This document shows positions 49,963 through 61,894 of a stretch of 64,000 nucleotides of DNA, one piece after another (position 1 is the stretch's first letter; every line of letters begins with the position of its first letter). The notes beneath the pieces are model-generated. The model was not told where the DNA came from. It saw nothing but the letters and a program-made list of their open reading frames with translations, and did not search any database. This DNA comes from Euleptes europaea (taxonomy: Eukaryota > Chordata > Lepidosauria > Squamata > Sphaerodactylidae). The position numbers were made by a program, and so were the translations under genes. The stretch lies in assembly GCF_029931775.1 (NCBI RefSeq), contig NW_026612049.1, positions 620,001 through 684,000 of the forward strand, given 5' to 3'.

Positions 49963-50243
49963 GAGTGGTAAGTTGAAGTACTGCAGTCCAAGCTCTGCTC
50001 ACGACCTGAGTTCGATCCCGATGGAAGTCGTTTTCAGGTAGCCAACTCAAGGTTTACTCACCCTTCCATCCTTCTGAGGTCGGTAAAATGAGTACCCAGC
50101 TTGCTGGAGGTAAAGTATAGATGACTAGAGAAGGCAATGGCAAACCACCCTATAAACATAATCTGTTTAGTAAACGCTGTAATGTGACATCACCCCATCG
50201 GTCAGTAATCACCCAGTGCATGCATAGTAGATTACCTTTACCT
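49963..50243 (+). mobile_element. tRNA-derived SINE, copy 1
   Basis: Head with GACCTGAGTTCGATCCC (B box), then GAGGTCGGTAAAATGAGTACC, GGCAATGGCAAACCACC and GTGACATCACCCCAT. Same family as 50480-52731. Confidence 0.85.
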
Positions 50244-50260
50244 TTATTTGTATAGTAGGC

Positions 50261-50407
50261 TAGTGTTTCCCAACTGGTGGGTCTTGACCAGAAAGTGGGT
50301 CCCAGGTTCTTGCCATTTGATTGATTTATGCATGCTCAAGTGGGTCACCATAACAAGTAAATTTACACTTGTGGGTCACTTTACCAAAATGATGGGGAAC
50401 CACTGTA
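50261..50407. mobile_element. hAT-like MITE fragment
   Basis: TAGTGTTTCCCAACTGGTGG and GGGGAACCACTGTA form imperfect inverted ends of the CAGTGGTTCCC type common in hAT elements; 147 bp, no ORF, no clear 8-bp duplication. Confidence 0.5.
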
Positions 50408-50479
50408 TTAATAGGTTCTATGACTAGTGTTTGAACTGAACTGGAAAACCCAAGGGTATAGATGTCTGCTTAGAGCCCT

Positions 50480-52731
50480 GTGGGGAAGAGTGAAGCTGCA
50501 GTATTGCAGTCCAAAGCTCTGCTCACGACCTGAGTTCGATCCCAATGGAAGTTGGTTTCAGATAGCCAGCTCAAGGTTGACTCAGCCTGCCATCCTTCCG
50601 AGGTCGGTAAAATTAGTACCCAACTTGCTGGGGGTAAAGTGTAGAGACTGGGGAAGGCAAAGGCAAACCACCCCGTAAACATAGTCTGCCTAGTAAACGT
50701 TGGGATGTGACATCACCCCATGGGTCAGTAATGACCCGGTGTTGTGGACTTCCGCTAGAGACACTGATCTGAGCACTACGTCCCTCGGGGGCTCCTGAGG
50801 GAACCAAGAAATGTTCGAACTGGGGGTGCCAAACTGCACTCCTGCCCGGCTCTAATCAGTGAGTTGGGTAGCAGGAACTTCCCTGCAGCCTTCAAGAGCG
50901 TTAGACCCCCATTTTTTCTGAGAGAGCCTCTGGGAGACTCTCGGAATTTTGGGTGTGGTCCCGCCGGCATAGAGGGAAATAACACAGCTGTGAACGTCTC
51001 TTTGGAATCAGGCTCGGATCTCCTCTACCTATTACCATCTAAGCAACTATTATACCGAAGCAAGAATACCTAATCTCCTAAAATCTGAGTAAGTGAAAAG
51101 AATTTTGTTTTACCTGGATCTGGAAGCTCCGAGAGATTGCTAAATACATCTTTTGCGAAATACATCTTTCAAATCCGTATCTCCACACCCAATGTTTAAA
51201 TGACTCTTTGAAAACAAGAAAAGATCAGATAAACCGGCAGGAATCCTATCAATTTGATCGGTGGGAAGACATAACAACTAGGATTTTTGAAAGACGCTTC
51301 AGCTATCAATCAGAAACTACGACGTATAAAGAGGAGGGAGGAGGAGTAACCCCACCTCCACCCCAAGGTGTCATCTTTCTAACTAAATTAAGTCTTCCTG
51401 CCACTTCCTTCCCGGAAACAATCTATCATTGAGAGAGTATTAGAGAACTTTGAATCGGATGTGTGGCATTATCGTGTAACTAGCAAATACTTCCCAAGTC
51501 CCTGAACAAAAGGAAGATGGAAGGTTTACGACCCTGATTCCTGCAGCACCTCTTTGTTATTTACAACACCGGTGTATTTGTCTGGACTTTACCAACTAAG
51601 TCTTAACAGAATTTTCAGAAGCAGCAACCATGGAACGTCTGACTAAACAGCTGGATCAATTTTCTGCTTTGATGAACACTATTAATTTATCAACCAAAAA
51701 CTGGATATCATCTTAGACAGTCTTAAAGATATAAAAACCCAAATCATCACAATGAAGTCAGAGGTGACACTAGAGCGCTCTCTAGTTGACAAGAGAGACG
51801 AAGAACAGAAGAATCTTGCAAAGGAAACGGAGAACTACAATAAACAAACTGCAACAGTCCAGCTGGCAACAACGGATCTGAATGTGAGTGACTTTGACTT
51901 CTGTCTCTATAATCTGCCTGATGAACTTTTTAACACCAGCTTCGAGGACTTAAAGGGTAGAAAAACTGGAGCTACTGAGATCTCTTTCTTTGATTTTGGG
52001 ATGGAAGAAATTGCAATGCAGATCTACTATGAAGATCATTCACCTGCAGAAGAAACTTTACCAACAACTTCCAAGGATGCTCTTCGACGTTTAGTGTTAA
52101 TAAGGAAAAGAAGAAAATGCTGGAAATTCCGGACAAAGGGACTGATTTAAAAGAGTCTAGTTTTTCTTTTGGAAGGGGTTAAAAAGGAACCGGTTAAAAG
52201 GCTTGGCTTTAATGGAAATAGAATTATATATGATATCAATGTACTAGAAATATAATTTGTATTAAGTGAGTGTTTGGGAGAAATGGAGGATTTACAAAAT
52301 AATTAATTTTTAATGGAAGTAATTAAATGTTTCCTACTGTTCTAATCCATTTATTATTAGTGAGATTTACTAACTTTCTTCCTTTTCTTTCTTTCCCCCC
52401 CTTCATGATAGTATTAATTATTAATCTTTTTCTCTCTGAAGAATGTAAATGCCAAAGAGATTAATAAGTATTAGTAACAATATCAGGATTAGAATTTTAT
52501 GCAAAAGAGACTACTAATTTATCACAAGATGGAGGGAGGTGTAGAGGAAGTCAACATATTTTTGATTATATATAAATATCTTCAACAATGTTTTTATTGG
52601 ATTTTACGTTTTACTGTTTGTTTATATTAATTGTTAAACTTTGTGTTTAATACTTTTGGAAAAACAATAAAAAAATTATTTTTTAAAAAAGTAATGACCC
52701 GGTGCTTGCACAGGGAACTACCTTTACCTAT
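50480..52731 (+). mobile_element. tRNA-derived SINE, copy 2, split by a LINE
   Basis: Parts 50480-50741 and 52691-52731 join at GTAATGACCCGGTG, which is duplicated as the LINE's target site. Head GACCTGAGTTCGATCCC and body as in copy 1. Confidence 0.88.
50742..52690 (+). mobile_element. ORF1-only LINE (L1-like, possibly HAL1-type)
   Basis: A 1949-bp element with target duplication GTAATGACCCGGTG (50728-50741 and 52691-52704) and an A-rich tail after AATAAA. It contains a coiled-coil-type ORF1-like region (51630-52150; MERLTKQLDQFSALMN, LVDKRDEEQKNLAKETENY) with stops, then an AT-rich 3'UTR. No endonuclease or RT sequence lies between ORF1 and the tail. The family name is by analogy. Confidence 0.7.
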
Positions 52732-53214
52732 AGATGCCTGCTAGACCACAGAGTTAAGAAATTTTATTTCCTTTATTTATAACTCACCTTTCTCACTGAG
52801 ATTCAAGGTGGAGTACAAAAATTACAAAAACGCTCACATATGTCACTCCATGTTGTATGACCTAGTTCTCACAAAAATGGTAAAACAGTGTCTACAGTGT
52901 GCCAATTTGAGTGCAAGTGGTTGGTATGAGGCTTCCATAACAGATTTTTTAAAATCCCTGTAAAATCCCTGAGCCTGGTCTTGGCTGGGGAGGGCAGGTT
53001 ATAAGTTAAAAAAATAAATACATAAAACATTAGTATGTAAAGAAGACCCTTCAAACCCTTCTCCATGAAATCTAGCTATCTTCCACCCCTCTTTTAATAG
53101 GATGGATTTCTTTTGTATGAAAAAGCTTTCAACATATATGCCCCCCTCACAGCCTGAAATGGTATAGGCCAGACACAGATTGCTGACCTTGTCTTTAGTA
53201 TGTTTACAGTAGGG
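52732..53214. other. Intergenic, SINE/LINE tail pieces
   Basis: 52755-53035 includes TTTATAACTCACCTTTCTCAC..GATTCAAGGTGGAG and GAGCCTGGTCTTGGCTGGGG-AGGGCAGGTTATAAG with an AAATAAATA tail, resembling L2/SINE tails. Diverged. Confidence 0.45.
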
Positions 53215-53560
53215 TTGTGCATATTGATAAACCCGAACTGAAAATAAACCCGAAATTAGCCGTTTTGGTAATTTTCAGGTTTCGGGTTTACCCGATACCA
53301 AAATCTGGGGATAAAGCCGAAGCTGAATAGACGATTCCAGAAAAATGCTGAATGGGTATTCAGATTTTTGGGTTCGGCTATTCGCTTTTGCTCTGTGCTT
53401 TCTCCCCTTTTTCTTACTTTTTTTTTTTTTTTGACTGGCTTTGTTAGGGCACCATAGATGGGGCCCTTTTGAGGTTGGGGTCATGTAATTGGAGCCAACT
53501 TGGTCTGACCAACCAGCTGGTGTGCTGATCTGCACTTTAAAAGATGGGGCTCACCCAGTC
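53215..53560. repeat. Unclassified interspersed repeat with AACCCGAA words
   Basis: TAGGGTTGTGCATATTGATA followed by inverted AACCCGAACTG / GGGTTCGGCTATTCG text and a poly-T run. Resembles hAT-type reptile repeats starting AGGGATGTGCA, but not proven. Confidence 0.4.
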
Positions 53561-54949
53561 TAGAGAATGTTAGATTCCATCAGCTGTTCATGGGCCTTCT
53601 GAAGAAGACTCCGTCACCCACACGGATGAGCAATCTCCTTAACATGAGCTGCCTTTGTCATGACTTCAGCTGGCTCTGATATCGTTTCCCCGCACCGTGA
53701 CCATCTCTTGGATCTAAACTATAAACGGATTTCCACATAAAGAAGACAACCCCCCACAGAATTTCCTTATCTAGAAATCTGATCTGGAAATAAGGGCCTC
53801 TGTTTTCAGTGGTCCTTATTCCAAATATATTCTCTAAAGATTGTAGCCAGTGCTATTTTTCAAAGAGACAGGTGTGCACTACAGTGCCTTGAGGTGTGCC
53901 TGCATCACATGTCATTTGCGCAGGGTATATGTGTGTGTGCTGTCACTTGACCTGGTTCAGGATTTTTACTGAATGCACATCCTCACAATGAAATGCAGAT
54001 ATGCCAACACTTGCAATGTGATATTGGCATGCATATTAAAACATGTGTGTGTCAATGTAAAGTGGAGGTTGTGGTTTATTGATGATGCGTACATTGGGAT
54101 GGTTGAAACTTGCATTAGCATAATCAAATAAATTTGGGAAGGAGAGTGCTTGTAGATTACATTGCAAAATCCCTTCCTTTGCAGGCTGCCTCCATAAGAG
54201 AGCATCAGCTGCTACTGCACATGGCATGATTTTAGCATGCTGATTTAATATTTACAGAGTGCCAATAAAATTTTTATGATGACAGCTGGTGGTTCCTGTG
54301 GTAATTTATAAACAACAACATAACAGAGACATCGGGGAACTCCAAGTAAGATTCTGCATGGTTGTACAATATTTAAAAATCTCAGATACCAGGTTGTTTG
54401 TTTGTTTTTTCTGAGACAGAGAGAAATTAGGTTTTGGGTGGGCTTGTGTTTATTTTTTTTTTTAGATGCATTGAGATAATTGAATTTAAGGATCAGAGCA
54501 GCAAATGTTGCTGGTATGGTCATTGCAGCTACACCTTGCACACAATTCACATGGAGTTTTGCATAAACCCAAATAATGGTGATTCCCTATAGATCTCTAC
54601 AGATAGTTAATTTAAGAAAAAAATGTTATTTCTTTTCTAAAACCAGTTCTGGAGAGGAAAAATTGCTTTTTCCCATATTAATTCTTCTTAAGTGTATTTA
54701 TGCACGATGAGGAACCATCTAAATTTCAAGATGATTTCATTTGAGCTGCTGGTTCCTTCATGGGGCAATTGTACTTGCTCCTTACTCAGATTGCTAAACC
54801 CAGCTGCCAGCAAACTATGACTGTTGCCCCAGCAACATCACTGCCATATATCTTCTATGATAGGGAGGGATTCTCATGGTGCTAATATCATGGACATCTA
54901 TGGGGTGCTGCCTGTGACACCGCTATGAGCCATATCACAAGACACTCAC
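53561..54949. other. Intergenic segment, nothing recognised
   Basis: TG-rich stretch near 53925-54050; otherwise no family recognised. Confidence 0.45.
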
Positions 54950-55020
54950 ATGACACTGCCTGCCTTATACTGAGTCAAATTGTTGGTCTGTCAAGGTCAC
55001 TACTGTTAGGCCCCCTATCT
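54950..55020 (-). mobile_element. SINE tail fragment
   Basis: CTGCCTTATACTGAGTCAAATTG is the complement of the tail of the SINE at 23704-23915. Confidence 0.55.
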
Positions 55021-56364
55021 GTCTCAGTACCCAGGTATGTCATAAGTGGATATGGGACCAAAGCTAACCGGAAAGAGCAAGACACTGCTTTCTCAAAATG
55101 AACCAAAGTTTCCAGGGCTCTGGGAGACCATTTTGGGACCTGTGGTAAAGATCTGGAAGCTGTCAGACAGAAGGGGCAATTTACATTTCCCCTGGCCTAC
55201 AAGGTAAAACTGATTACAAAGACAATGAGAAGAACCCAGCCTTCCTCACATAGGTAATGAAGCGCTCTGGAGCAGACACTTAGCACTCCGATAGCCAGCA
55301 ACTTAATCATGTCTGCAATCAGAACCTAATCTTTTAATACCAACTAGCCTGTTCTGCATATCTAAATCACCCTCTAGGTACATCATACTTGCAAAACTAC
55401 CTAAACTGTCATCTCCTCCACTTCCTGGGAGAACACCTGAGATCTTCTTCTCACATTTAAAAATCTGTACTGGTACTTAATCAAGCAAATCTAAGTATTC
55501 TTCTTCACTAGCCTCTACCTCCTGTTCTTTCATACTCAAACGGTTAAAGTAGTCAAGGAATAATTCATAATTCAAATGCAGCAGATTTTATTAAAAAAAT
55601 ATAAATTCTGAATACCATTTTTTGTTTTAAATTTTAATTTAGCGCACAAACAGACATAATATAACAATATACATGGAGCATACTATTCAAAATAACAAAT
55701 CAATTCTCAGCCTTTTTGAATTACATTACTCTTTATTCTCAAAAGATTTTTACATATCTGAACACACTTATTGTTTATTATACATTATACATATATTACC
55801 TAAACCATTTAATTTAATTCTGTTTTTAATTTTTAGATATATAATTAAAAATTCCATTTTGAATACCCTTTCTTTACATATTAACAGTAGGTTACCCATC
55901 TTTTTTGGTTTCTCAGGGTTAGGGATGTGTGATTTCTCTCCAGGGAAATGGTGTGGTGGAAAGAGAACTGACACAACCACCCCTGCCCTAATGTCATAAT
56001 TCTGGTCCAAATCAGCCCCACACTTGGATGTTTTTCAGTAAAATTGAAGACCAGATTCTAATATTTTGTATGCTGATTTGGTTTTAACTCTTTCTGTTAG
56101 TAATTGCAGTGCACATTGAAGGAAGATGACATAGCAGATGCTGCCTTTTGCATGGGGGGGGGGGGGAAGCATGACATGCCCTAATCCCCCTGCCCTGGTT
56201 TGCCGTGCTGCCTGCCTGTATATCCTGGTAAGCAAGTTAATGCAGTTGCAAAAAAGGTGTTCTTCCAACTCAGCCAAGCTTGAAAAATGCCCCCTTACCT
56301 TGATACAGCTGATCTGGCCACCTGGATTCATGCCATGGTAACATCAAGGCTAAGAATATTGTAA
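55021..56364. other. Intergenic segment, nothing recognised
   Basis: Very AT-rich between 55540 and 55900; a G-run at 56154-56166. No family or gene recognised. Confidence 0.45.
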
Positions 56365-56612
56365 TGCATTATGTATGCAGCGGGAAGCTGGAATCATGTT
56401 GAACTTGGAGCCTTTCCAGGTTCCTGCGCTTGTGTGTTCTAATTGGCTCGAGGGGCTGCAGCCACCCAATCACGGACTTGGGGGTGGGGCTCCGTGGGGC
56501 CAGCGGGCATATAAGCAGGGGTTGTTGCACAGTTCTACAGTTCTGTTCTAGTTCCCCTAATAAAGCAGTTGCTGCTGGAAGTAGTTTTCAAGAGCATCCT
56601 TTGGTATCATGT
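56365..56612 (+). mobile_element. Solo LTR, LTR-retroelement fossil, same family as 15394
   Basis: TATGCAGCGGGAAGCTG start, TATA-type GGCATATAAGCAGGGG, then AATAAAGCAGTTGCTG about 55 bp later. No internal region adjoins it. Limits approximate. Confidence 0.65.
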
Positions 56613-56811
56613 GTGCACCAATTTTCATTCATGTACAAGAGCTCTATCACAAGTGGAATAGCCTGCATTCATAAAACATTTACACAAGTATGCACATGTT
56701 ATTTTGTGTAGTCCAATCCAGAGGCACTCTGTGCAGTGTGCAACAATAAGACATGATTTTGCTGCACTGTCCTAGTGCTTGGAAGTTCATCCTAAAGACA
56801 GTCAACACCTT

Positions 56812-57130
56812 GGCTATCATAGGCCATTTACACGGGCTGTTTCCCTTGCTATCACCCTGCCAATTGCTTTGGGGCTTCCTTTTGATTATGCTTACCTTTC
56901 CTGACCTTCAGAGGTCGCCTTGCTCACTCTATGCGTTTCCGCACATTTTGCCCGTTTTCCAGATGCTGTTTTAGTGAAAATCTGGAAAACGCGGGCAAAA
57001 AACGCGGCAACATGCAGGAGCGCAAGGTGACCTCTGACTGTCGGGAAAGGCGTGCATAATCAAAAGGAAGCCCCAAAGCAGTCGGTGGGAGTGACCGTGG
57101 GGAAACAGCCCTGCATAAATGGTCATAAGT
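56812..57130. mobile_element. Palindromic MITE, about 320 bp
   Basis: The arms mirror each other: GCTTTGGGGCTTCCTTTTGA at 56868-56887 pairs with TCAAAAGGAAGCCCCAAAGC near 57059-57078, and GCCCGTTTTCCAGAT pairs with ATCTGGAAAACGCGGGC around a loop near 56967-56975. CpG-rich in the right arm. No ORF. Confidence 0.78.
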
Positions 57131-57940
57131 TAAGGCTACAGACTTTTTATGTTTCCCTTTCTTCACTGCTTTGGATTCCTGCAGTTTAAGAGACTTTTTC
57201 TTTCCTATTGAGGATGCTTTAGTTTGCCCACCCAGGAATAATATCCATATTAGCCAGTTACACATCAACATGTCAATGACATTTTTGCTGTCCTTGCACC
57301 TCATGTCTTCTTATGCTATTATTGGGAAATGCTACATGCATGACTCCAAATCCAACTTATACACACAGAAGTACAGATGACTGCTTTTATGACTGCATTG
57401 GACATTTCCTGAATAAACCTCAAACTTTCTAGCTTCAGGGAACCCTTTTAACATGGTTGTTTCTGTTGAAGAATATCAATGCGTTTGCCTTAGGTTTTGC
57501 ACAAGAGTCTTGAGTATATCCTGAAATTAGGTTGTACCTTGGCCAGATCTCTTGGGCTTTGCCAGTGTCTCATTCCATATGGACTGGGAATGATCCTTGA
57601 ATACATTTACATCTCTGTGCCTTTCAGGGAAGAAATTTCTAGTAAGTTTCCAATAAACCCAAGATTTTAGGAACAGTTTCAAACCCTCTCTGATACTCCC
57701 ACAGAATGGGTAGAACTAACTTAAATGGCATGGCTTCTTTCTGGGGACATGAAGCAGAAGACACTTTCTTACCAGAACGCTGAACTGGCTTACTTTTACT
57801 TGTGAATTTTTAGTAAACAACCAGTGCAATTCTAAGCAGTTACACCTTTTTTAACTCCACTGAAGTCAATTACCCATCCATTAAAACGTGTCCTTCTAGC
57901 ATTGTTGTCTACTTGAAAATAAGTCCCACTAAACTTACTT
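57131..57940. other. Intergenic segment, mostly unassigned
   Basis: 57815-57950 (AATTCTAAGCAGTTACACC..GAAGTCAAT..AATAAGTCCCACTAAACTTA) is an old interspersed repeat that resumes at 58195 after a SINE. Confidence 0.45.
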
Positions 57941-57954
57941 GAAGAGCCAGTGTG

Positions 57955-58190
57955 ATGTAGTGGTTAAGAGTGTTGGACTAGTATCTGGGAGACCTGAGTT
58001 CGAATCCCTATTTATGCCATGGAAGCTTGATAGGTAACTTTGAGCCCGTCACACTCTCTCAGTCTAAACTACCTCACAGGGTTGTTGTGAGGATAAAATG
58101 GAGGAGAGGAGAATGATTTAAGCTGCTTTGGGTCCCATGGGGGAGAAAGGTGGGGTACAAATGAATTAATTAAATAAATAAACTCAGTTT
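57955..58190 (+). mobile_element. tRNA-derived SINE, nearly full length
   Basis: GTGATGTAGTGGTTAAGAGTG (A-box region), GACCTGAGTTCGAATCCC (B box), CTACCTCACAGGGTTGTTGTG body, ending GGTGGGGTACAAATG with an (AAAT)n tail. Inserted into an older repeat. Confidence 0.88.
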
Positions 58191-59362
58191 TATTTCTGAG
58201 TAAATATACTTATGAATTCCATTGTACAACATTTACCTCAGAATCATATAATGGCTATTACCAAAGCAATAACATACAAGCAAGTTTAAATAATTGTTCA
58301 TTCCCAGTTTTTTGTTTCCTGTTTCTCATTCACTTTTCATCCTACACCAATCATGATGACTCTTTAAATCATTCTTGCTTATTACTGAGCTAGATTTGAT
58401 TCCATAAAAACATGTATTTCCATCTTAACTTTTCGGTAAATACAATTTTCACTAAATACATCTTATAAAATCATGTGATAATTAATCTTTAAACTGTCCA
58501 TTTCATCTCATAGTGTTTGGGGTCTGTGCTGTAGGGCAGAAGTCAGACTAATTTAGGGTGGGCATCATGCCATTCAGACAGATGGGGAATGAATTTTGGT
58601 AGCCAAGAGATTGTGTATGTGCATCAGTTATGGGTGCTCAAGGCATAATTCCCAGCTGGGAGAACTGAAGCTGCTGTCCATTCTGTGCTGCCTTTGGCAA
58701 TTAGCCATCACTGATGGTCTTTCACTAGAAATTCACTTAAAACATTCTCACTATAAAATATGTCATATAAGGGAATTCACTGGGCTTGGACAATGTGATA
58801 GTAAATTGTGCTTGCTTGACCTTCTGTCCCGTATTTTTGTCAGAAAAACTTTGTAAAAGTGAACTGATTGATACAAACATTGGTTGATTTGGGGTATGTC
58901 ACTCCTAATACTCTGAAACTCACTTTCTTGAACTGCTTTTATGCATAGTTCAGTAAGCCTATTGAAATCAATGGGCTTAGACTGGAGGAACTCTGCATAG
59001 GATTGCACTGTCAGTCACCTACCAGAACATATTCAACATTACTTATGACAAAATAGTTATCCTTTAAAACAATTTAAGTGCTCTGTGAAATCAACAGACC
59101 AAGGGGAGATTTTCCCCATTATTTTACAATATGATCCATAAGTGTAGCCTGCCAATACCTCCATATACTCTGTTGAGCCCACAAGTGAGGTGGTTGAAGT
59201 ATGGAGTTTCCTTCATCCTTTTTTTTTTTTAAATAGATGCAGTGAGGATCACAACTATGGTGTCTGCAAGTATACAATAAGGGGACATATCAATAAGACC
59301 AGACTAGTGAACAGAGAATACAAGACTATGCGTTTGGTCTAATAGCCCATTAGGAGAAAATT
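58191..59362. other. Intergenic segment with old repeat pieces
   Basis: 58190-58235 and 58938-59010 (TTGAAATCAATGGGCTTAGAC..TGCATAGGATTGCACTG) belong to the old repeat split at 57950. A T-run is at 59219-59231. Otherwise unassigned. Confidence 0.45.
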
Positions 59363-59665
59363 TTGTCAGATTATTCAACATTATTCAAGGTGCTGTTTTT
59401 GATCTTTAAAGCCTTACAAGATCTGGGACCATCGTACCTATGGGACCGCCTCTCCTGGTATATCCCCCAGAGAGCTTTACACTCAATAAATAACAATTTA
59501 CGGGTGGTTCCCAGCCCGTGGAGTATGCAGCTGCCCTCAACAAGGGCCAGGGCTCTCTCGGCCCTGGCCCCGGCCTGGTGGAACAGTCTACCAAGTAACA
59601 TCAGGTCCCTGCGGGACCTAAATGAGTTCTGCAGGGCCTGCAAAACAAAACTGTTCCACCAGTCC
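59363..59665 (+). mobile_element. L2-like LINE, RT C-terminal fragment
   Basis: Peptide FKALQDLGPSYLWDRLSWY, then ALAPAWWNSLPSNIRSLRD and FCRACKTKLFHQ, is the C-terminal signature of L2/CR1-type ORF2. Open over this stretch. It runs directly into the minisatellite. Confidence 0.8.
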
Positions 59666-61745
59666 CAGAACACAACTGCCAGTCTCAGAGGCCGTCATTC
59701 CACTCTGGATGCTGTCATTCCAGTCCCAGAAAAGAAGTGTCAGTCCCAGGGGCTGACATTCCACACTGGCGGTTGTCTTCCCAGTCTCAGAACACTTCTG
59801 CTAGACCCAAGGGCTGTCATTCCAGTCCCAGAACAAAACTGAGAGTCCTAGGGGTTGTCATTCCACCTTGGGGGTGTCATTCCAATCCCAGAACACAATT
59901 GCCAGTCTCAGAGGCCGTCATTCCACTCCGGGGGCTGTCATTCCAGTCCCAGAATACTTCTGCTAGTACCAGGGGCTGACATTCCACCTCTGGGGCTGTC
60001 AATCCAGACTCAGACCACTTCTGCTAGTCCCAGGGTTTGTCATTCCACCTTGGGGTGTCTGAAAATTAATTTCAACTCCAAGGGTCTTCTTCCACTGATT
60101 CTTTGTGATACCTTTAGGTCAAAGTGGATAATAGCCATTGAAGACAAACTAAATAACCTGGGTTTTACCCCCCTAGCACTACTTCACTTAGGGTGGGATC
60201 AAGCTAAGTCAACTATAAACCAAAGGGTTAAAGATATCGAGCGACAAGTAGATCTAGCAAGAGTGCCCCTATTTATGGCTCCCCCCCACTCCAAATTGAT
60301 CCTTGCACCGGCAGCCTATCTCCGATACTGAGATAAACAAATATAGGAGGGCTTTTACCTTGGCTAGATGCGCAGCCTTACCCTCTGCTATGTTAGAGGG
60401 GAAATTCAAGAAGATACCCAGGGCAGAGAGACTATGCCCCTGCAAATCCGGGGATTTAGAAACCACTGAACATGTTCTCCTGAACTGTAACTTTTACACT
60501 ATACCCCATTCTAAGTTTATTGAGCCCCTCATACTGAGAATGGGACCCAACAGGGAAAGAGAAAAGATAGAAAAGCTCCTACAAGGAGATAATCCCTCAA
60601 TCACCTCTCAGGTAGCAAAATTTTGTATGGCTGCAATGAAAATTCATTGCCACAGAGTAGTCTCTTAGTCCAAATGGCAGATGTAACTTGGATGTTATTT
60701 ATTTTATTTTTTTAAGTGACTTAAGACTCGGACTGTAAACCTTTGTCGGTAAGACCATTTTAGTCCATGTATCTTGTTTTATCTGGCCAAGGGCCGCAAA
60801 TAAACTATCACCTTGGGGTGTCATTCCAGTCCCAGAACACAACTGCCAGTCCCAGGGGTCGTTATTCATCTCTTGGGAGTGTCTTTCCAGTCCCAGAACA
60901 CGTCTGCTAGTCCCAGGGGCTGTCATTCCAGTCTGAGGATTGTCTTTCCAGTCCCAGAACATGTCTGCTAGTCCCATGGGCTGTCATTCCACTCTGGGGG
61001 TTGTATTTCCAATCTTAGGACACTTCTGCTAGTCCCAGGGGCCGTCATTCCACGCTGGGGGCTGTCATTCCAGTCCCAGAAAGCTTCTGTCAGTATCAGG
61101 GCCTGTCATTCCAGTCCCAGAACATCTCTGCTAGTCCCAGGGGCTGTCATTCCGCACCTGGGGCTGTTATTCCAGTCAGAGTACACTTCTGCTAGTCCCA
61201 GGGTTGGTCATGCCACTCAGGGGGTTGTCATTCCAGTCCCAGAACACTTCTGTCCATATCAGGGGCTGTCATTCAAGTCCCCGAACATCTCTGCTAGCTC
61301 CAGGGGCTGTCATTCCAGTCAGAGAACACTTTTGCTAGTCCCAGGGTTGGTCATTCCACTCTGGGGGCTTTTATTCCAGTCCCAGAATACTTCTGCTAGT
61401 CCCAGGGCCTGTCATTCCACCTTGGGGCTGTTATTCCAGTTCCTGAACATTTCTGCTAGTTCCAGGGTCTGTCATTCCACTCTGGGGACTTTCATTCCAA
61501 TCCCAGAACACTTCTGCTAGTCCCATTGGCTGTCATGCCTCCCTGGGGGCTGTCATTCCAGTCCCCAAACACTTTTCCTAATCCCAGGGTCCCATCTTTC
61601 CACTCTGGGGACTGTCATTCCAGTTCCAGAACTGCCAGCCCCAGGGGCTGTCATTCTACCCTGGGCGGTTTCATTCCAGTCCCAGAACAGAACTGCTAGT
61701 CTCAAAGACTGTAATTCCACTCTGGGGACTGTCATTCCCCTCTCA
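59666..61745. repeat. Minisatellite, unit about 61 bp, about 21 copies, split by a LINE
   Basis: The unit is built from CAGTCCCAGAACACTTCTGC, TAGTCCCAGGGGCTGTCATT and CCACTCTGGGGGCTGTCATT. About six units lie at 59666-60059 and about fifteen at 60809-61745, with substitutions and small length changes. The LINE piece 60060-60808 sits inside. Confidence 0.92.
60060..60808 (+). mobile_element. 5'-truncated LINE with zinc-knuckle C-terminus, inserted in the minisatellite
   Basis: Peptide 60303-60668 has LARCAALPSAMLEGKFKKIP and CPCKSGDLETTEHVLLNC, the CCHC-like end (zf-RVT type) of a non-LTR ORF2. It ends GCCGCAAATAAACTAT. A 14-bp target duplication CACCTTGGGGTGTC lies at 60046-60059 and 60809-60822 and is itself minisatellite sequence. 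It may be the same LINE family as 24071-29995. Confidence 0.85.
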
Positions 61746-61894
61746 GAGTAATGGGTCTGGGGCCAGAGACCTTAATGGAAAATCCATTCCACATTTTCTT
61801 TTGCAACTGTTTTTGTGGTGTGATGTATTTCAATGGAGCCTTCAACTCAATTGGCAGTCCTGGCTCCCATTATCTTCAATAGGTTGTGCACTCT

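Noticed and set aside
57955-58030. Functional tRNA gene
   Set aside because: A and B boxes are present, but no full cloverleaf and the sequence runs on into a SINE body and tail.
59737-60331. Overlapping ORFs in the minisatellite
   Set aside because: The 61-bp unit is not a multiple of three, so open stretches change frame from unit to unit; no coding signal.
59666-61745. CRISPR-like array
   Set aside because: Units are contiguous and diverged with no unique spacers, in a vertebrate genome.
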